From a virus, in the IMG/VR virus record IMGVR_UViG_3300021088_000015, positions 1-53,462 of that record: a DNA stretch of 53,462 nucleotides. One strand, 5' to 3'. The notes under the pieces are model-generated. The model ran no database searches. It was not told the DNA's origin and saw only the letters and a program-made list of their open reading frames with translations. A program made the translations under genes and the position numbers. Of the stretch, positions 14,908 to 22,457 are shown one piece after another (the stretch's first letter is position 1; the number at the start of each line of letters is the position of its first letter).

Positions 14908-15091
14908 CGCCCACCTCGCCCCGGCTGGCGCGGATGGTGGCCGCGTCGATCAGGTCCTGGTCCATGAGCCGCTGGTTCTCCCGCCACGCGTCGATCAGCG
15001 CCGCGATGGCTCCGACGATCGTGCTGCCGATGAGCCAGGACACGAAGCCGGTCACGACGACGATGGCCACGAGGTGGAGCAGGTCGCGCAT
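14897..15091 (-). CDS. single-pass small membrane protein (64 aa)
   Basis: ATG 15091 gives MRDLLHLVAIVVVTGFVSWL and IGSTIVGAIAALIDAWRENQR, i.e. a long hydrophobic region followed by a charged helix. TGATG overlap with the preceding gene. Unknown role. Confidence 0.55.
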   Translation of the reverse strand: MRDLLHLVAIVVVTGFVSWLIGSTIVGAIAALIDAWRENQRLMDQDLIDAATIRASRGEVGDVR

Positions 15092-15462
15092 CACGTCGGC
15101 TCCCCGTGCTTGGCGTCGGTGTCGCCTTCGCGCCACACCACGCGGAGCGGCGCGAAGTGGTCGGCGGCGTACGCCAGGGATTCCTTGCCGGGGCCGCCGA
15201 CGAGTTCGATCCCGCCGTCACCATCGGGCACTGCGATCCACAGGTCGCCGTCCTTGTCCACCACGAGGTCACGGGCCCGGATGTCGGGTACGCCGTGTTC
15301 GATGGTGACGGCGGGGCTGTCCGTGGCCACGCTGGTCTCGAAGGTGCCGAGGTCGGTGGGGTACTCCACGGTCACGACACCGCCGAAGTTGCTGTCGACG
15401 TGTGTGACCTTGACGCCGGTGAAGGTGATGTCGACGGTGTCGCCGACCTTGATGTCGCTCAC
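15091..15462 (-). CDS. beta-rich hypothetical protein, VGDTVDITFTGVKV type (123 aa)
   Basis: Starts at GTG 15462 (GTGA). MSDIKVGDTVDITFTGVKVT is followed by GGVVTVEYPTDLGTF and RDLVVDKDGDLWIAVPDGDGGIELV. It is a paralogue of the next gene upstream, sharing MSD[IF]K-G-VD-GV-V at the N terminus and an aspartate-rich middle. An SH3-like or OB-like small barrel is likely. Function unknown. Confidence 0.6.
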   Translation of the reverse strand: MSDIKVGDTVDITFTGVKVTHVDSNFGGVVTVEYPTDLGTFETSVATDSPAVTIEHGVPDIRARDLVVDKDGDLWIAVPDGDGGIELVGGPGKESLAYAADHFAPLRVVWREGDTDAKHGEPT

Positions 15463-15851
15463 GTCGGCTGCCCTCCGTACGTGCTGTCGAACGGCTCCGG
15501 GGTGGTCTCCTCGCGGTGCACGAGGGTGAGCGGGCCGAAGATCTCCCAGGCGCGGGCGGGAGTCTCCTCGTCGAGAGTTCCGGCGGCTGGCGCCATGCTG
15601 ACGTCGCCCTCGAACAGGTCCCGTGTGAACAGCAGGCATCCGGACGCGTCCCGCCACAGGTCTCCGGGCTGCGGCGGCCACTCAGCCGGGGCCACGCGGG
15701 TGATCGCGGCCTGGGGCGGCATGAGCCAGTGACCGCAGAGGCCGTTGGGGGCCTCTGCGACGATCGACACACAGCCGTTGGGGCCCTGCTCGTCGACGCG
15801 CACGCCCTTGATGACGACGTCAACGATCTCGCCGGGCTTGAAGTCGCTCAT
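15459..15851 (-). CDS. beta-rich hypothetical protein, paralogue (130 aa)
   Basis: Starts ATG 15851 with MSDFKPGEIVDVVIKGVRVDEQGPNGCVSIVAE. It shares the N-terminal plan and the PLTLVHREE / PLRVVWREG motif near the C terminus with the 15091-15462 product. Soluble, acidic, no catalytic motif. ATGA/GTGA-coupled on both sides. Confidence 0.6.
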   Translation of the reverse strand: MSDFKPGEIVDVVIKGVRVDEQGPNGCVSIVAEAPNGLCGHWLMPPQAAITRVAPAEWPPQPGDLWRDASGCLLFTRDLFEGDVSMAPAAGTLDEETPARAWEIFGPLTLVHREETTPEPFDSTYGGQPT

Positions 15852-16069
15852 GCCGGGACTCCCGTCCGCTTGGGCTTGCGTGGGGCACGGCGCGGCAGGT
15901 GACGGCCCGTGTGCGGGGCGATCAGCGGCAGGTGGATGACAGTGGCCAGCCACGCGCACACCACGGTCAGCGCGGCCGTCAGGCCCGTGCGGTGATGGGC
16001 GACGTAGTGCAGCACCTCGGTCAGGGCGGCACCGGTCAGGGTGGCCAGAGCGATCAGCAGGGCGATCAC
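15848..16069 (-). CDS. small two-pass membrane protein (73 aa)
   Basis: GTG 16069 (GTGA) gives MIALLIALATLTGAALTEVL, then LTAALTVVCAWLATVIHLPL and a basic tail with RHLPRRAPRKPKR. Two hydrophobic helices with positive C terminus on the cytoplasmic side. Unknown role. Confidence 0.55.
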   Translation of the reverse strand: MIALLIALATLTGAALTEVLHYVAHHRTGLTAALTVVCAWLATVIHLPLIAPHTGRHLPRRAPRKPKRTGVPA

Positions 16070-16500
16070 GGTGCGGCCACCTCCTCGGGCACGTAGCTGC
16101 CGAGCAGGGGCAGCTTGCGGAGGTCGTCGGCGGAGATGTACCAGTGGCCGTCGATCAGGTAGGTGGTCGCCTTGGTGACCCTGGCCAGCGTCGCCTCGGC
16201 GAGGGCGAGGCGATCGGCCGCCTGGTCGATGACCTCCCGCAGCTGCCGGATCTCGGCCTCGGCTGCCGGTTTGGCCGTGAAGTCCGCACCGCCGTGATCG
16301 CGGAGCAGCTTCAGCGCGGAACGGCCGCCGTTGTGGCGGCGCACCTGCCGCTGGATCATCTCGCTCGCCACCAACTGCTCGACGACCGCCGGGCCACCGG
16401 CCATGACGTGCACCAGGCGGCTCACGTCGTGGGTGCCGGTGACGACCAGGACGACGACCGGGTCACCGTGCTCGTTGTCGTACGCGCGGGACTCATACAT
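16066..16500 (-). CDS. hypothetical protein (144 aa)
   Basis: ATG 16500 gives MYESRAYDNEHGDPVVVLVVTGTHDVSRLV. The second half is a coiled coil (EAEIRQLREVIDQAADRLALAEATLARV) ending in DGHWYISADDLRKLPLLGSYVPEEV. No family recognised. It overlaps the preceding gene by eight bases. Confidence 0.58.
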   Translation of the reverse strand: MYESRAYDNEHGDPVVVLVVTGTHDVSRLVHVMAGGPAVVEQLVASEMIQRQVRRHNGGRSALKLLRDHGGADFTAKPAAEAEIRQLREVIDQAADRLALAEATLARVTKATTYLIDGHWYISADDLRKLPLLGSYVPEEVAAP

Positions 16501-17029
16501 GAGCGGCCACCTCCGCGCCCTGCTCACCCTGCGCGGCGGGCACCTCGGACCACGGCTCAGCCCACGGGGACGCATCGGCATCCGGGCGGCACGCGTACTG
16601 CCCCGACTCCGAGTGCTTCCACTTCGTCGCCAAGTCCGGCCGGTGGATCGGAGACCCGCAGTGCGCGCACTGCACCGGGCCCGCCTGGGCGGGCGGCACG
16701 TGGACCGGCGGGCGGGTCAGCGTGTACCCGTACTTCCCGGCCAGGAACTCCGCAGCCTCCCGATGCTGCGCGGCACTGGTCGTCGCGTCCAGGTGCTGAC
16801 CCTCCAGCTCGGCCAGGGCGATCCGGGCGGTCTCCCGCGCCGCCCGCGCGCGGAGCAGCTGCTCCTCCAGGCGGCGGATCGCCAGCTCGTGCTGATCGAA
16901 GTCGGCCCGCGCGGTCCGGAGCGGGTCACGCAGCTTCGCCGCGACCTCCGCGTACCGGCTCTCCAGTACGAGGTTCTCGGTGACCGGCGCCGAGGGCGCC
17001 TTGGGCGGGGCCTCGATAGTCTGGGTCAT
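16493..17029 (-). CDS. coiled-coil protein with C-terminal zinc knuckle (178 aa)
   Basis: Residues 25-80 are a strong coiled coil (RYAEVAAKLRDPLRTARADFDQHELAIRRLEEQLLRARAARETARIALAELEG). A C-terminal CAHCGSPIHRPDLATKW with a later Cys gives a zinc site. It begins after AAGGAG, 16 bases downstream of the exonuclease stop, so it belongs to the recombination cluster; a DNA- or protein-bridging role is possible. Confidence 0.58.
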   Translation of the reverse strand: MTQTIEAPPKAPSAPVTENLVLESRYAEVAAKLRDPLRTARADFDQHELAIRRLEEQLLRARAARETARIALAELEGQHLDATTSAAQHREAAEFLAGKYGYTLTRPPVHVPPAQAGPVQCAHCGSPIHRPDLATKWKHSESGQYACRPDADASPWAEPWSEVPAAQGEQGAEVAAHV

Positions 17030-17045
17030 GTCCTTGTTCTCCTTC

Positions 17046-17849
17046 TCAGAACGGGGTCGTGGTCGTGTCGGCCGTCGCTGTCTCCGCAGCGGCGGCCTTC
17101 GTGTACGGGGAGACCGGCCAGTAGCCGGCCGCCGCGTCGATCTGGTCGGCGCGGGTCCACAGTTCGATCTGCTCGTCGGCGGTGCGGGCCTTGTTGCCGA
17201 GGCCGCGCAGGTAGATCGCGTAGTCCTGGTCCTGGTGCTTGGCGGCCCGCTTCTGCAGCTCGTGCAGCTCCGGCAGGCTCAATGCGGCCAGGCGCGGGTT
17301 GCGGGCGCCCATCTTCCAGGCGATCCGGGCGGACGCCAGCGCGTCGTATGTGGCGTCGTGGGCGCCGTCCAGCCGCACCCCGTACGTCTCGCACAGGGTC
17401 GTGAGCCGCCGCGCCCCGGTGCCCTTGCGGTACTTCACCAGGTGCTTGTCGAGCACGAGGGTGTCGATCACCGGGCTGGCCTCAGGCAGCGGTTCGATGC
17501 CGTGCCGTCGGCATTCCCGGTCCAGCAGGTTCAGGTCGTACGACCCGACGTTGTGACCGACGATCGGCACGGACGGCATCGCGGACCGCAGCTCCGCCAC
17601 GATCTCCGGGAGAGCATCGAAGTGGGCGCGCCCGTGCTTCTGGGCGTGCTCGGTGGTGATCCCGTGGATCTTGGCGGCTTCCTCTGGGATCGGGATGCCC
17701 GGGTCGATGAGCCACTGCCGGATGACCGGCTCCTTCTTCCCGGACCCGTCGATCCACGCGACGCACGCGGTCACGATCCGGGCGGTCTCGACATCAACGC
17801 CGGTGCTCTCGAAGTCCAGGGCGCAGAGCATCCCCAGGTGCCAGGTCAT
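17046..17849 (-). CDS. DnaQ-like 3'-5' exonuclease (DEDDh)
   Basis: The 267-residue product has all DEDDh residues: Asp12 and Glu14 in ALDFEST, Asp105 in HNVGSYDLNLLD, and His164 and Asp169 in GAHDATYD. The final 80 residues include helical SLPELHELQKRAAKHQDQDYAIYLR and resemble those of Streptomyces exonucleases in this family. It degrades single strands or 3' ends, probably with the annealing protein and RecE-like nuclease next to it. ATG 17849 overlaps the upstream stop (ATGA). Confidence 0.88.
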   Translation of the reverse strand: MTWHLGMLCALDFESTGVDVETARIVTACVAWIDGSGKKEPVIRQWLIDPGIPIPEEAAKIHGITTEHAQKHGRAHFDALPEIVAELRSAMPSVPIVGHNVGSYDLNLLDRECRRHGIEPLPEASPVIDTLVLDKHLVKYRKGTGARRLTTLCETYGVRLDGAHDATYDALASARIAWKMGARNPRLAALSLPELHELQKRAAKHQDQDYAIYLRGLGNKARTADEQIELWTRADQIDAAAGYWPVSPYTKAAAAETATADTTTTPF

Positions 17850-18754
17850 CGGTCGGCCCCGTCCGGGATCGGCGCGACCTCAGGCCAGCCCCCGTCGTCG
17901 GGCTCAGGGGTCGGCTCGGACTGCGACGCGGGCCGGTGCGGAGCGGGAACGGCCCCGGTGATCTCCTCGACCGTGACGCGCTCCACCGGGAACTCGTCCT
18001 CGATCCGGACCTCACGCCGCTCGATCGACCGGAACACGATGCCGAGCTGCACGACGTCGTACTCATCCCACCGATCGGCCGGCTGCCCGAGCTTCTGCTC
18101 GATCTGCCCGAGCGTGACCCCCATCCCCTTGAAGCCCTGGACGGCGTCGGTGATGCGGTGCGCCAGCGGACGGCCGCCGCCGTTCTTGAGGGTCTCCCGG
18201 CAGATCTGCTTGGCCTCTTCAGTGAAGAACGGCGGCAGGATCGCGTAGATGGCCTCCCGGACGCGGCGGGCCCCGTTGTTGGCGTTGTTCTCGTAGATGT
18301 CGCGGACGTCGGTGAGCCGCTCGGGGCCGCCGTTCTCCTTCTTGCGGTCCCGCAGGTGGGGGACGATGAAGGTGTTGCTGTTGCGGGTGTTGGTCTGGAC
18401 GTCCCACGCGAACGCGATCATCTCGGACTGCCCGTACTCGTCATCCCTGCGCAACTCCGCGATGCCGTACTGGACGTTGCCGAAGCAGCGGGCGAGCTCG
18501 CGGGCGAGGTGCACGGTGGGTCCGGTGACGGTCTGCCCGCCGCGCGGGAACCGGTAGAACGCGCGCTCGGCGAGGTACAGCTGCTTGCAGGAGTCCTGCA
18601 TGGTGGCGCGGGCCAGCTGCAGGCTGCGCGGGCACTGCTGGGCGACCTGGACGGCGGCGAGGACTTCGGCCGCGGCGCGGGTCTGCTCCACGGCGGTGCC
18701 CTGCCCGACGCGGCCGGGGGCGGGCAGGTTCAGGGTGGTTGGCTCGGGGTTCAC
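17846..18754 (-). CDS. RecT-like single-strand annealing protein candidate
   Basis: A 302-residue protein between two nucleases. Residues about 20-190 (AAAEVLAAVQVAQQCPRSLQLA, QDSCKQLYLAERAFYRFPRGGQTVTGPTVHLARELARCFGNVQYG, EMIAFAWDVQTNTRNSNTFIVP) match the actinophage family usually annotated as RecT-like or Rad52-like. The C-terminal tail is acidic and proline-rich, as in single-strand binding partners. With the RecE-like gene it would carry out recombination of replicating DNA. Start GTG 18754 overlaps the upstream stop (GTGA). Confidence 0.68.
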   Translation of the reverse strand: MNPEPTTLNLPAPGRVGQGTAVEQTRAAAEVLAAVQVAQQCPRSLQLARATMQDSCKQLYLAERAFYRFPRGGQTVTGPTVHLARELARCFGNVQYGIAELRRDDEYGQSEMIAFAWDVQTNTRNSNTFIVPHLRDRKKENGGPERLTDVRDIYENNANNGARRVREAIYAILPPFFTEEAKQICRETLKNGGGRPLAHRITDAVQGFKGMGVTLGQIEQKLGQPADRWDEYDVVQLGIVFRSIERREVRIEDEFPVERVTVEEITGAVPAPHRPASQSEPTPEPDDGGWPEVAPIPDGADR

Positions 18755-19629
18755 GCTGACTCCTTCATGCGCTCGTGCTGCTTCTCGGCCCAAGCGGGCA
18801 GCTGGATGAGTTCGATCTCGTCACTGAAGGCCGGCCAGCGCCCGGACCGCTTGCACTCGCGGTAGAGGGAGATCGCGTCGCGGTTCAGCTCCCGCCCGAT
18901 CTCCATGGCGACCTGGTCGAGCTGGATGACGGTCACGATGTACGGCGGCGTTTTCTGCTGGAACACGAACACGAACGCCGGGTCTTCGGCGAGGCCCAAG
19001 GCCTTCACGCCGTCCAGGTACCAAGGGGCTTGCTGGTGGTACCCGTGCTGGTGAACGGCCTTCTGGATGCCCTCAGGGCTCACGTCGTGCGCGGTCTTGT
19101 AGTCCGGCACGATGAACCGACCGGGGCCCTGCGCGGGCAGCCAGTCGAGGCGGGCCCGCAGGTTGACGCCGGTCGCCTTGTCCTTCCAGAACAGGGACTG
19201 CTCCGGCCGGCCGCCGCGCTTGGGGTCGAACAGGGCGGACGCGACGGGGTGTCTGCGCAGTACGGCGGCCATGGCGAGCACCTGCTCGTACTCGGCGCGC
19301 TTGAGCGGCACCGCCCCGTCGTCGTAGGCGGCGGCCTTGAAGTCGCGGGCTTCCTTGGTCCGCCACTCCTCGACGTCGGCGACGCGTAGTTCCGGGCCGG
19401 TGCCGAGGACCATGTGGTGCGCGGCGTGCCCGTAGTCCCACACCTTTTTGTGCCCCTGCCCGTGGTCCTGCTCGTACCGGAACAGGGCGGGGCAGCTGGG
19501 CGGGAGCAGTCGGCGCGCCCCGGAGGACGACAGGGATCCGCCGGGGACGGGGTCGCGGTGGTAGCCGTCGGCGGGCATGTCGTAAATACCCGGCTTGTCG
19601 ATGACGATCTGGTCCGTGGTGATGGTCAT
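18751..19629 (-). CDS. RecE-like PD-(D/E)XK exonuclease (PDDEXK_1/DUF3799-like)
   Basis: The 292-residue product begins MTITTDQIVIDKPGIYDMPADGYHRDPVPGG and has SLSSSGARRLLPPSCPALFRYEQ and WDYGHAAHHMVLGTG, as in exodeoxyribonuclease VIII C-terminal domains. Catalytic residues are probably Asp162 (RARLDWL), Asp176 and Lys178 (VPDYKTA). It makes 3' single strands for the annealing protein. ATG 19629 is ATGA-coupled to the HNH gene upstream. Its N-terminal motif recurs in that HNH protein. Confidence 0.82.
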   Translation of the reverse strand: MTITTDQIVIDKPGIYDMPADGYHRDPVPGGSLSSSGARRLLPPSCPALFRYEQDHGQGHKKVWDYGHAAHHMVLGTGPELRVADVEEWRTKEARDFKAAAYDDGAVPLKRAEYEQVLAMAAVLRRHPVASALFDPKRGGRPEQSLFWKDKATGVNLRARLDWLPAQGPGRFIVPDYKTAHDVSPEGIQKAVHQHGYHQQAPWYLDGVKALGLAEDPAFVFVFQQKTPPYIVTVIQLDQVAMEIGRELNRDAISLYRECKRSGRWPAFSDEIELIQLPAWAEKQHERMKESA

Positions 19630-20099
19630 GCCGACCTCCCCGGGGAGTTCCAGCAAGCCCTGCACCGACGTCGGCCATCTCGGGTTCTGTACGTGTTGGC
19701 CTCGGTGAACTCATGGCCGCGCTTGCAGTGCGTACGGAGGCGATTTGCGTCGGCGATCGGATTTCTCAGCCGCCCACGGCTCACGCAGTCCTGCATGTTC
19801 TGCGCCTGGTCACCGATGTACAGGTGCTCAGGGTTGACGCAGCTGGGGTTGTCGCACTTGTGCAGGGCGTACTCGTTCCGCAGCAGGGGCGTCCCGCGCA
19901 GGTGTCCGAGAATCCAGCGGTGCGCGTAGGTGCGGGTGGCAGCGTTAACGACGAAGTGGCCGTAGCCGTGAGGGGTCTTGCTCGCAGTCCAGATATGGCA
20001 TGCCCCCGGGCCGCCGGATGCATCGACTTTGGCGATGAAGCGTCGATAGGCGCCCGGTTCGGTGATGACGATCTGCTCGTCGAGGGTCACGGCGGTCAT
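19626..20099 (-). CDS. HNH endonuclease with C-terminal zinc ribbon (157 aa)
   Basis: The HNH_3 core is CHIWTASKTPHGYGHFVV, YAHRWILGHLRG and ALHKCDNPSCVNPEHLYIGD. A zinc ribbon CKRGHEFTEANTY...CRAC closes the protein. The first 20 residues (MTAVTLDEQIVITEPGAYRRF) echo the start of the RecE-like nuclease next to it. Free-standing HNH proteins of this type are usually homing nucleases. ATGA-coupled on both sides, so it is transcribed with the recombination operon. Confidence 0.82.
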   Translation of the reverse strand: MTAVTLDEQIVITEPGAYRRFIAKVDASGGPGACHIWTASKTPHGYGHFVVNAATRTYAHRWILGHLRGTPLLRNEYALHKCDNPSCVNPEHLYIGDQAQNMQDCVSRGRLRNPIADANRLRTHCKRGHEFTEANTYRTRDGRRRCRACWNSPGRSA

Positions 20100-20401
20100 C
20101 GCCGACCCCCCACAGCGCCCGAGATGATCGCGGCGGCCTCGCGGACCGCTGCGGCGATCTCGGGATGCCCGAGTCCGCTGAGCACCGTGGCGAAGGTGGA
20201 AGCCAGCTCCGGCGCGATCTCGACGGTGTCCGCGTGACCGATGACCACCGACACGTTGGAAGCCTGGTCGTCGTACTGGTAGGCGTACACGACGATGCCG
20301 TCCACGTCGTGCACGATCTGCCCGTGGTTGCGGAACCGGTCGTGGTTGGTCCGGCACCACGGCGGGCAGGGCGTGGTCGCCATGCTCGCGGCGGCGATCA
20401 C
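20096..20401 (-). CDS. CPPWC-type small actinomycete protein (101 aa)
   Basis: Contains CPPWCRTNHDRFRNHGQIVHD, then VVYAYQYDDQASNVSVVIGHADTVEIAPELAS. The short CPxWC...H motif followed by a beta-rich segment is the pattern of the DUF6907-like proteins common in Streptomyces; their role is unknown. ATG 20401 is ATGA-coupled. Confidence 0.6.
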   Translation of the reverse strand: MIAAASMATTPCPPWCRTNHDRFRNHGQIVHDVDGIVVYAYQYDDQASNVSVVIGHADTVEIAPELASTFATVLSGLGHPEIAAAVREAAAIISGAVGGRR

Positions 20402-20691
20402 TTCGCACCGCCGGAGTCGATGCGGTCCAGGACGAGCTCGAGGTGCCGGGCGCGCTGCTGCCTCTGCAGGTCGGCGATCACGTCGTGCTCGGCGGCCACG
20501 TTCTTGGTGCGGTAGCGGAGGGCGTGGTCGACGGACGCCGAAAGCGCCTTCAGGACCTGGTCGTTGACTTCGGCCCAGCCGAGGAGGAAGTCGAGGGCGC
20601 TCCGGTAGTCGCCGCTGGTCAGGTAGGTGGGTGAGGTCTCGTCGCGGAGCGCGGTACGGATCTCTTCCAGGTCCGGCTTCGGGGCGTTCAC
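20398..20691 (-). CDS. helical hypothetical protein (97 aa)
   Basis: GTG 20691 (GTGA) gives MNAPKPDLEEIRTALRDETSPTYLTSGDYRSALDFLLGWAEVNDQVLKALSASVDHAL and a basic C-terminal helix. No family recognised. Confidence 0.55.
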   Translation of the reverse strand: MNAPKPDLEEIRTALRDETSPTYLTSGDYRSALDFLLGWAEVNDQVLKALSASVDHALRYRTKNVAAEHDVIADLQRQQRARHLELVLDRIDSGGAK

Positions 20692-20948
20692 CGTGCCTCC
20701 TCGGGGGTCTCGGCGCGGTGGTCGTCGGGCGTGTGGGTGAGGCACCCGCAGCGGGCGACGACCTTCGGCATCTCGCTGGGCGCAGGCCAGTTCCCCGGCC
20801 ACCACAGCGGGTCGCCGAGGTTGTTGAGGTCGATCGGCTCGGGCTCCGGGAGCGACTGGTAGTCGGTGCGGATGACCGGCTGGACGCAGACGTGGCCTTC
20901 GTGCCGGTGACCGCACCCGCAGGTCTCGGTGTCGTCGAGGAGGTTCAT
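20688..20948 (-). CDS. Cys/His-rich small protein (86 aa)
   Basis: ATG 20948 gives MNLLDDTETCGCGHRHEGHVCVQP and near the end VVARCGCLTHTPDDHRAE. Two CGC pairs with adjacent His residues suggest one or two zinc sites. Unknown role. Confidence 0.55.
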   Translation of the reverse strand: MNLLDDTETCGCGHRHEGHVCVQPVIRTDYQSLPEPEPIDLNNLGDPLWWPGNWPAPSEMPKVVARCGCLTHTPDDHRAETPEEAR

Positions 20949-21283
20949 CGGCCCGTCACCAGGTGCTCGAGCGCCTCGTCCAGGCAGGCGCGCATCTGCT
21001 CCGCGTACACGGTGCTGTCGCCGAGCTCGGCCTCGAGCGCCTGGACGTCGACCTCGCCGAGCTCCGCGCGCTGCCACGCCGTGTAGGCCTCCCGGGCGTC
21101 GGTGAACGCGTCCTCGAACTGCTGTCCGCGCAGGTCGGAGAGGCGCTCGAACAGGTAGGGCAGGCTCGTGCTGGGGATGCGCCCGTTGACGTACTTGTCG
21201 ACGAGGTCCTCGACGCGGCCGAGGACGGCCTTGCGGGCGGTCTGCTCGATACCGTCCATTCGGTCTCTGAGGGCGATGGTCAT
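20945..21283 (-). CDS. helical hypothetical protein (112 aa)
   Basis: ATG 21283 has a strong ribosome site (GGGAGGACAACC). Product MTIALRDRMDGIEQTARKAVLGRVEDLVDKYVNGRIPS continues as an acidic helix bundle to EALEHLVTGR. It starts a new run of coupled genes after an 83-bp gap, so its own promoter is possible. No family recognised. Confidence 0.6.
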   Translation of the reverse strand: MTIALRDRMDGIEQTARKAVLGRVEDLVDKYVNGRIPSTSLPYLFERLSDLRGQQFEDAFTDAREAYTAWQRAELGEVDVQALEAELGDSTVYAEQMRACLDEALEHLVTGR

Positions 21284-21366
21284 GGTTGTCCTCCCGTAGG
21301 GTCGGGGGCGTGGGAGTCCTCCCACACCCGCCTCGGCCTGGTGACTCAGGCCGGGGCACTTGCATG
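21284..21366. terminator. gap with two hairpins between early genes
   Basis: Contains GTGGGA-GTCC-TCCCAC and further along GGCCT...AGGCC within CCTCGGCCTGG...CAGGCCGGGG. Either could attenuate the leftward transcript or shape a leader of the 112-aa gene. No U-run follows. Confidence 0.35.
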
Positions 21367-21567
21367 TCAGGCGGCGGTACGTGCGGCCTCTGCGCGGTAC
21401 TGGCGGATCCGTGCGGCGATCTCCTCGCGGGACAGCCCACCCGGCCGGTAAGCGGCCTCGGCCGCCTGCTCGGGGGTCTGGAGGGCGAGGGCCGCCCACG
21501 CGTCCGACGCGACCCGCGCGGCGGCGTCGAAGGCCTCCTCCTTGGTGCACAGCGGCGGGGCCATCAC
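21367..21567 (-). CDS. small hypothetical protein (66 aa)
   Basis: MMAPPLCTKEEAFDAAARVASDAWAALALQ followed by AAYRPGGLSREEIAARIRQYRAEAARTAA. All helical; the second half resembles a small dimerisation or DNA-binding helix pair. ATGA-coupled to the HTH gene upstream, so co-transcribed with it. Confidence 0.55.
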   Translation of the reverse strand: MMAPPLCTKEEAFDAAARVASDAWAALALQTPEQAAEAAYRPGGLSREEIAARIRQYRAEAARTAA

Positions 21568-21764
21568 CGGGCCGCCGGCTCGGGCTCGGCGGGGACGATC
21601 TCCTGCCGCTTCAGGTACTCGGCGATCGCGGCGTCGGAGATCATCACGTTGCCGTTGCGTCCCGGCCCCTTGGTCGCCTTCAGCAGTCCGTCGCGGATGT
21701 AGCGGTCGACGGTGCGCTGCGACTTTCTGAGCTGCTCGGCGGTCTCGGCCTTCGTGTAGAGCAC
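21564..21764 (-). CDS. excisionase/MerR-like HTH DNA-binding protein (66 aa)
   Basis: MLYTKAETAEQLRKSQRTVDRYIRDGLLKATKGPGRNGNVMISDAAIAEYLKRQE is the standard small winged-HTH fold (PF12728 type). GTG 21764 has GGAGGG upstream. As the first gene of the leftward early operon, divergent from the XRE repressor, it could be Cro-like or an excisionase (recombination directionality factor) for the serine integrase. Confidence 0.75.
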   Translation of the reverse strand: MLYTKAETAEQLRKSQRTVDRYIRDGLLKATKGPGRNGNVMISDAAIAEYLKRQEIVPAEPEPAAR

Positions 21765-21911
21765 CAGCGCCCTCCGTTTCTTCGATCGTGTAGCGCGTTG
21801 ATTCGTACGCTACATCTAATCGTCATCACGAGACAAGGCGCGACAGCAAGAGGAAAGAAATTACGGAGCGGGGGTCCCTACAGAAAGAGACAACATGCGA
21901 CACTGCTGGAC
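21765..21911. promoter_or_regulatory. divergent control region (candidate immunity switch)
   Basis: Lies between the leftward HTH gene and the rightward XRE repressor. The inverted repeat TGTAGCG-12 nt-CGCTACA (21789-21795, 21808-21814) overlaps a leftward promoter: -35 TTGTCT (21836-21831), 18-bp spacer, -10 TAGCGT (21812-21807). A 6-codon frame ATG 21895 to TGA 21915 overlaps the repressor start (ATGA) and could couple its translation. No clear rightward -35/-10 pair was found. Confidence 0.55.
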
Positions 21912-22376
21912 ATGACCGAGCACGGCGAGGCCGCGAGCGCGCCCGCCCGGCCCCTCTACGACCGGGTCGAGCAGATCCGGCTCAAACGCGGCCTCAGCAA
22001 GATCGAGATCGCCGACCTGATCGGCGTCGCCCGCAGCACCATCGACAAGTGGCAGCGCAACCGCCGCCCGCCAGGCGCCCGCACCGTCAAGGACGTCGCC
22101 GAGCGCCTCGGCATCGACCACGACGAAGCCCTCCGGCTGGCCGGCATCACCTCGGCCGCGGGCGGCGGCTTGCAGACCGTGCCGGATCTCTCTGCCGAGG
22201 AGCAAGGCGTGTACCCCGATTTCGTCGGCGACGATCTCCTGTCGCGCCACATCTGGGATGGGCCCGGCACGGAGGTGGAGCGGCATGCGGCGATCAGCGG
22301 CCTGCAGCTGCACCGGGAGATGTACCCGGAGAATCCGGGGACCGCGGGCGAGCGGGCCGGACGTCGCCACGCCTGA
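21912..22376 (+). CDS. XRE-family repressor candidate (154 aa)
   Basis: Residues 18-75 are a typical lambda-repressor-like HTH: VEQIRLKRGLSKIEIADLIGVARSTIDKWQRNRRPPGARTVKDVAERLGI. The remainder (EEQGVYPDFVGDDLLSRHIWDG, ISGLQLHREMYPENPG) is a short effector or dimerisation segment, with no catalytic Ser/Lys pair of self-cleaving repressors. Start ATG 21912, not the far upstream open frame. Its position at the divergent junction makes it the best lysogeny repressor candidate. Confidence 0.78.
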   Translation: MTEHGEAASAPARPLYDRVEQIRLKRGLSKIEIADLIGVARSTIDKWQRNRRPPGARTVKDVAERLGIDHDEALRLAGITSAAGGGLQTVPDLSAEEQGVYPDFVGDDLLSRHIWDGPGTEVERHAAISGLQLHREMYPENPGTAGERAGRRHA

Positions 22377-22457
22377 TCGCGAATGCAACGATCAGGTAAC
22401 GGCATGTTGAAGACGTAAACGGCGGCGTTCACAGATGCGTCACTAGAAGTGCCAGGG

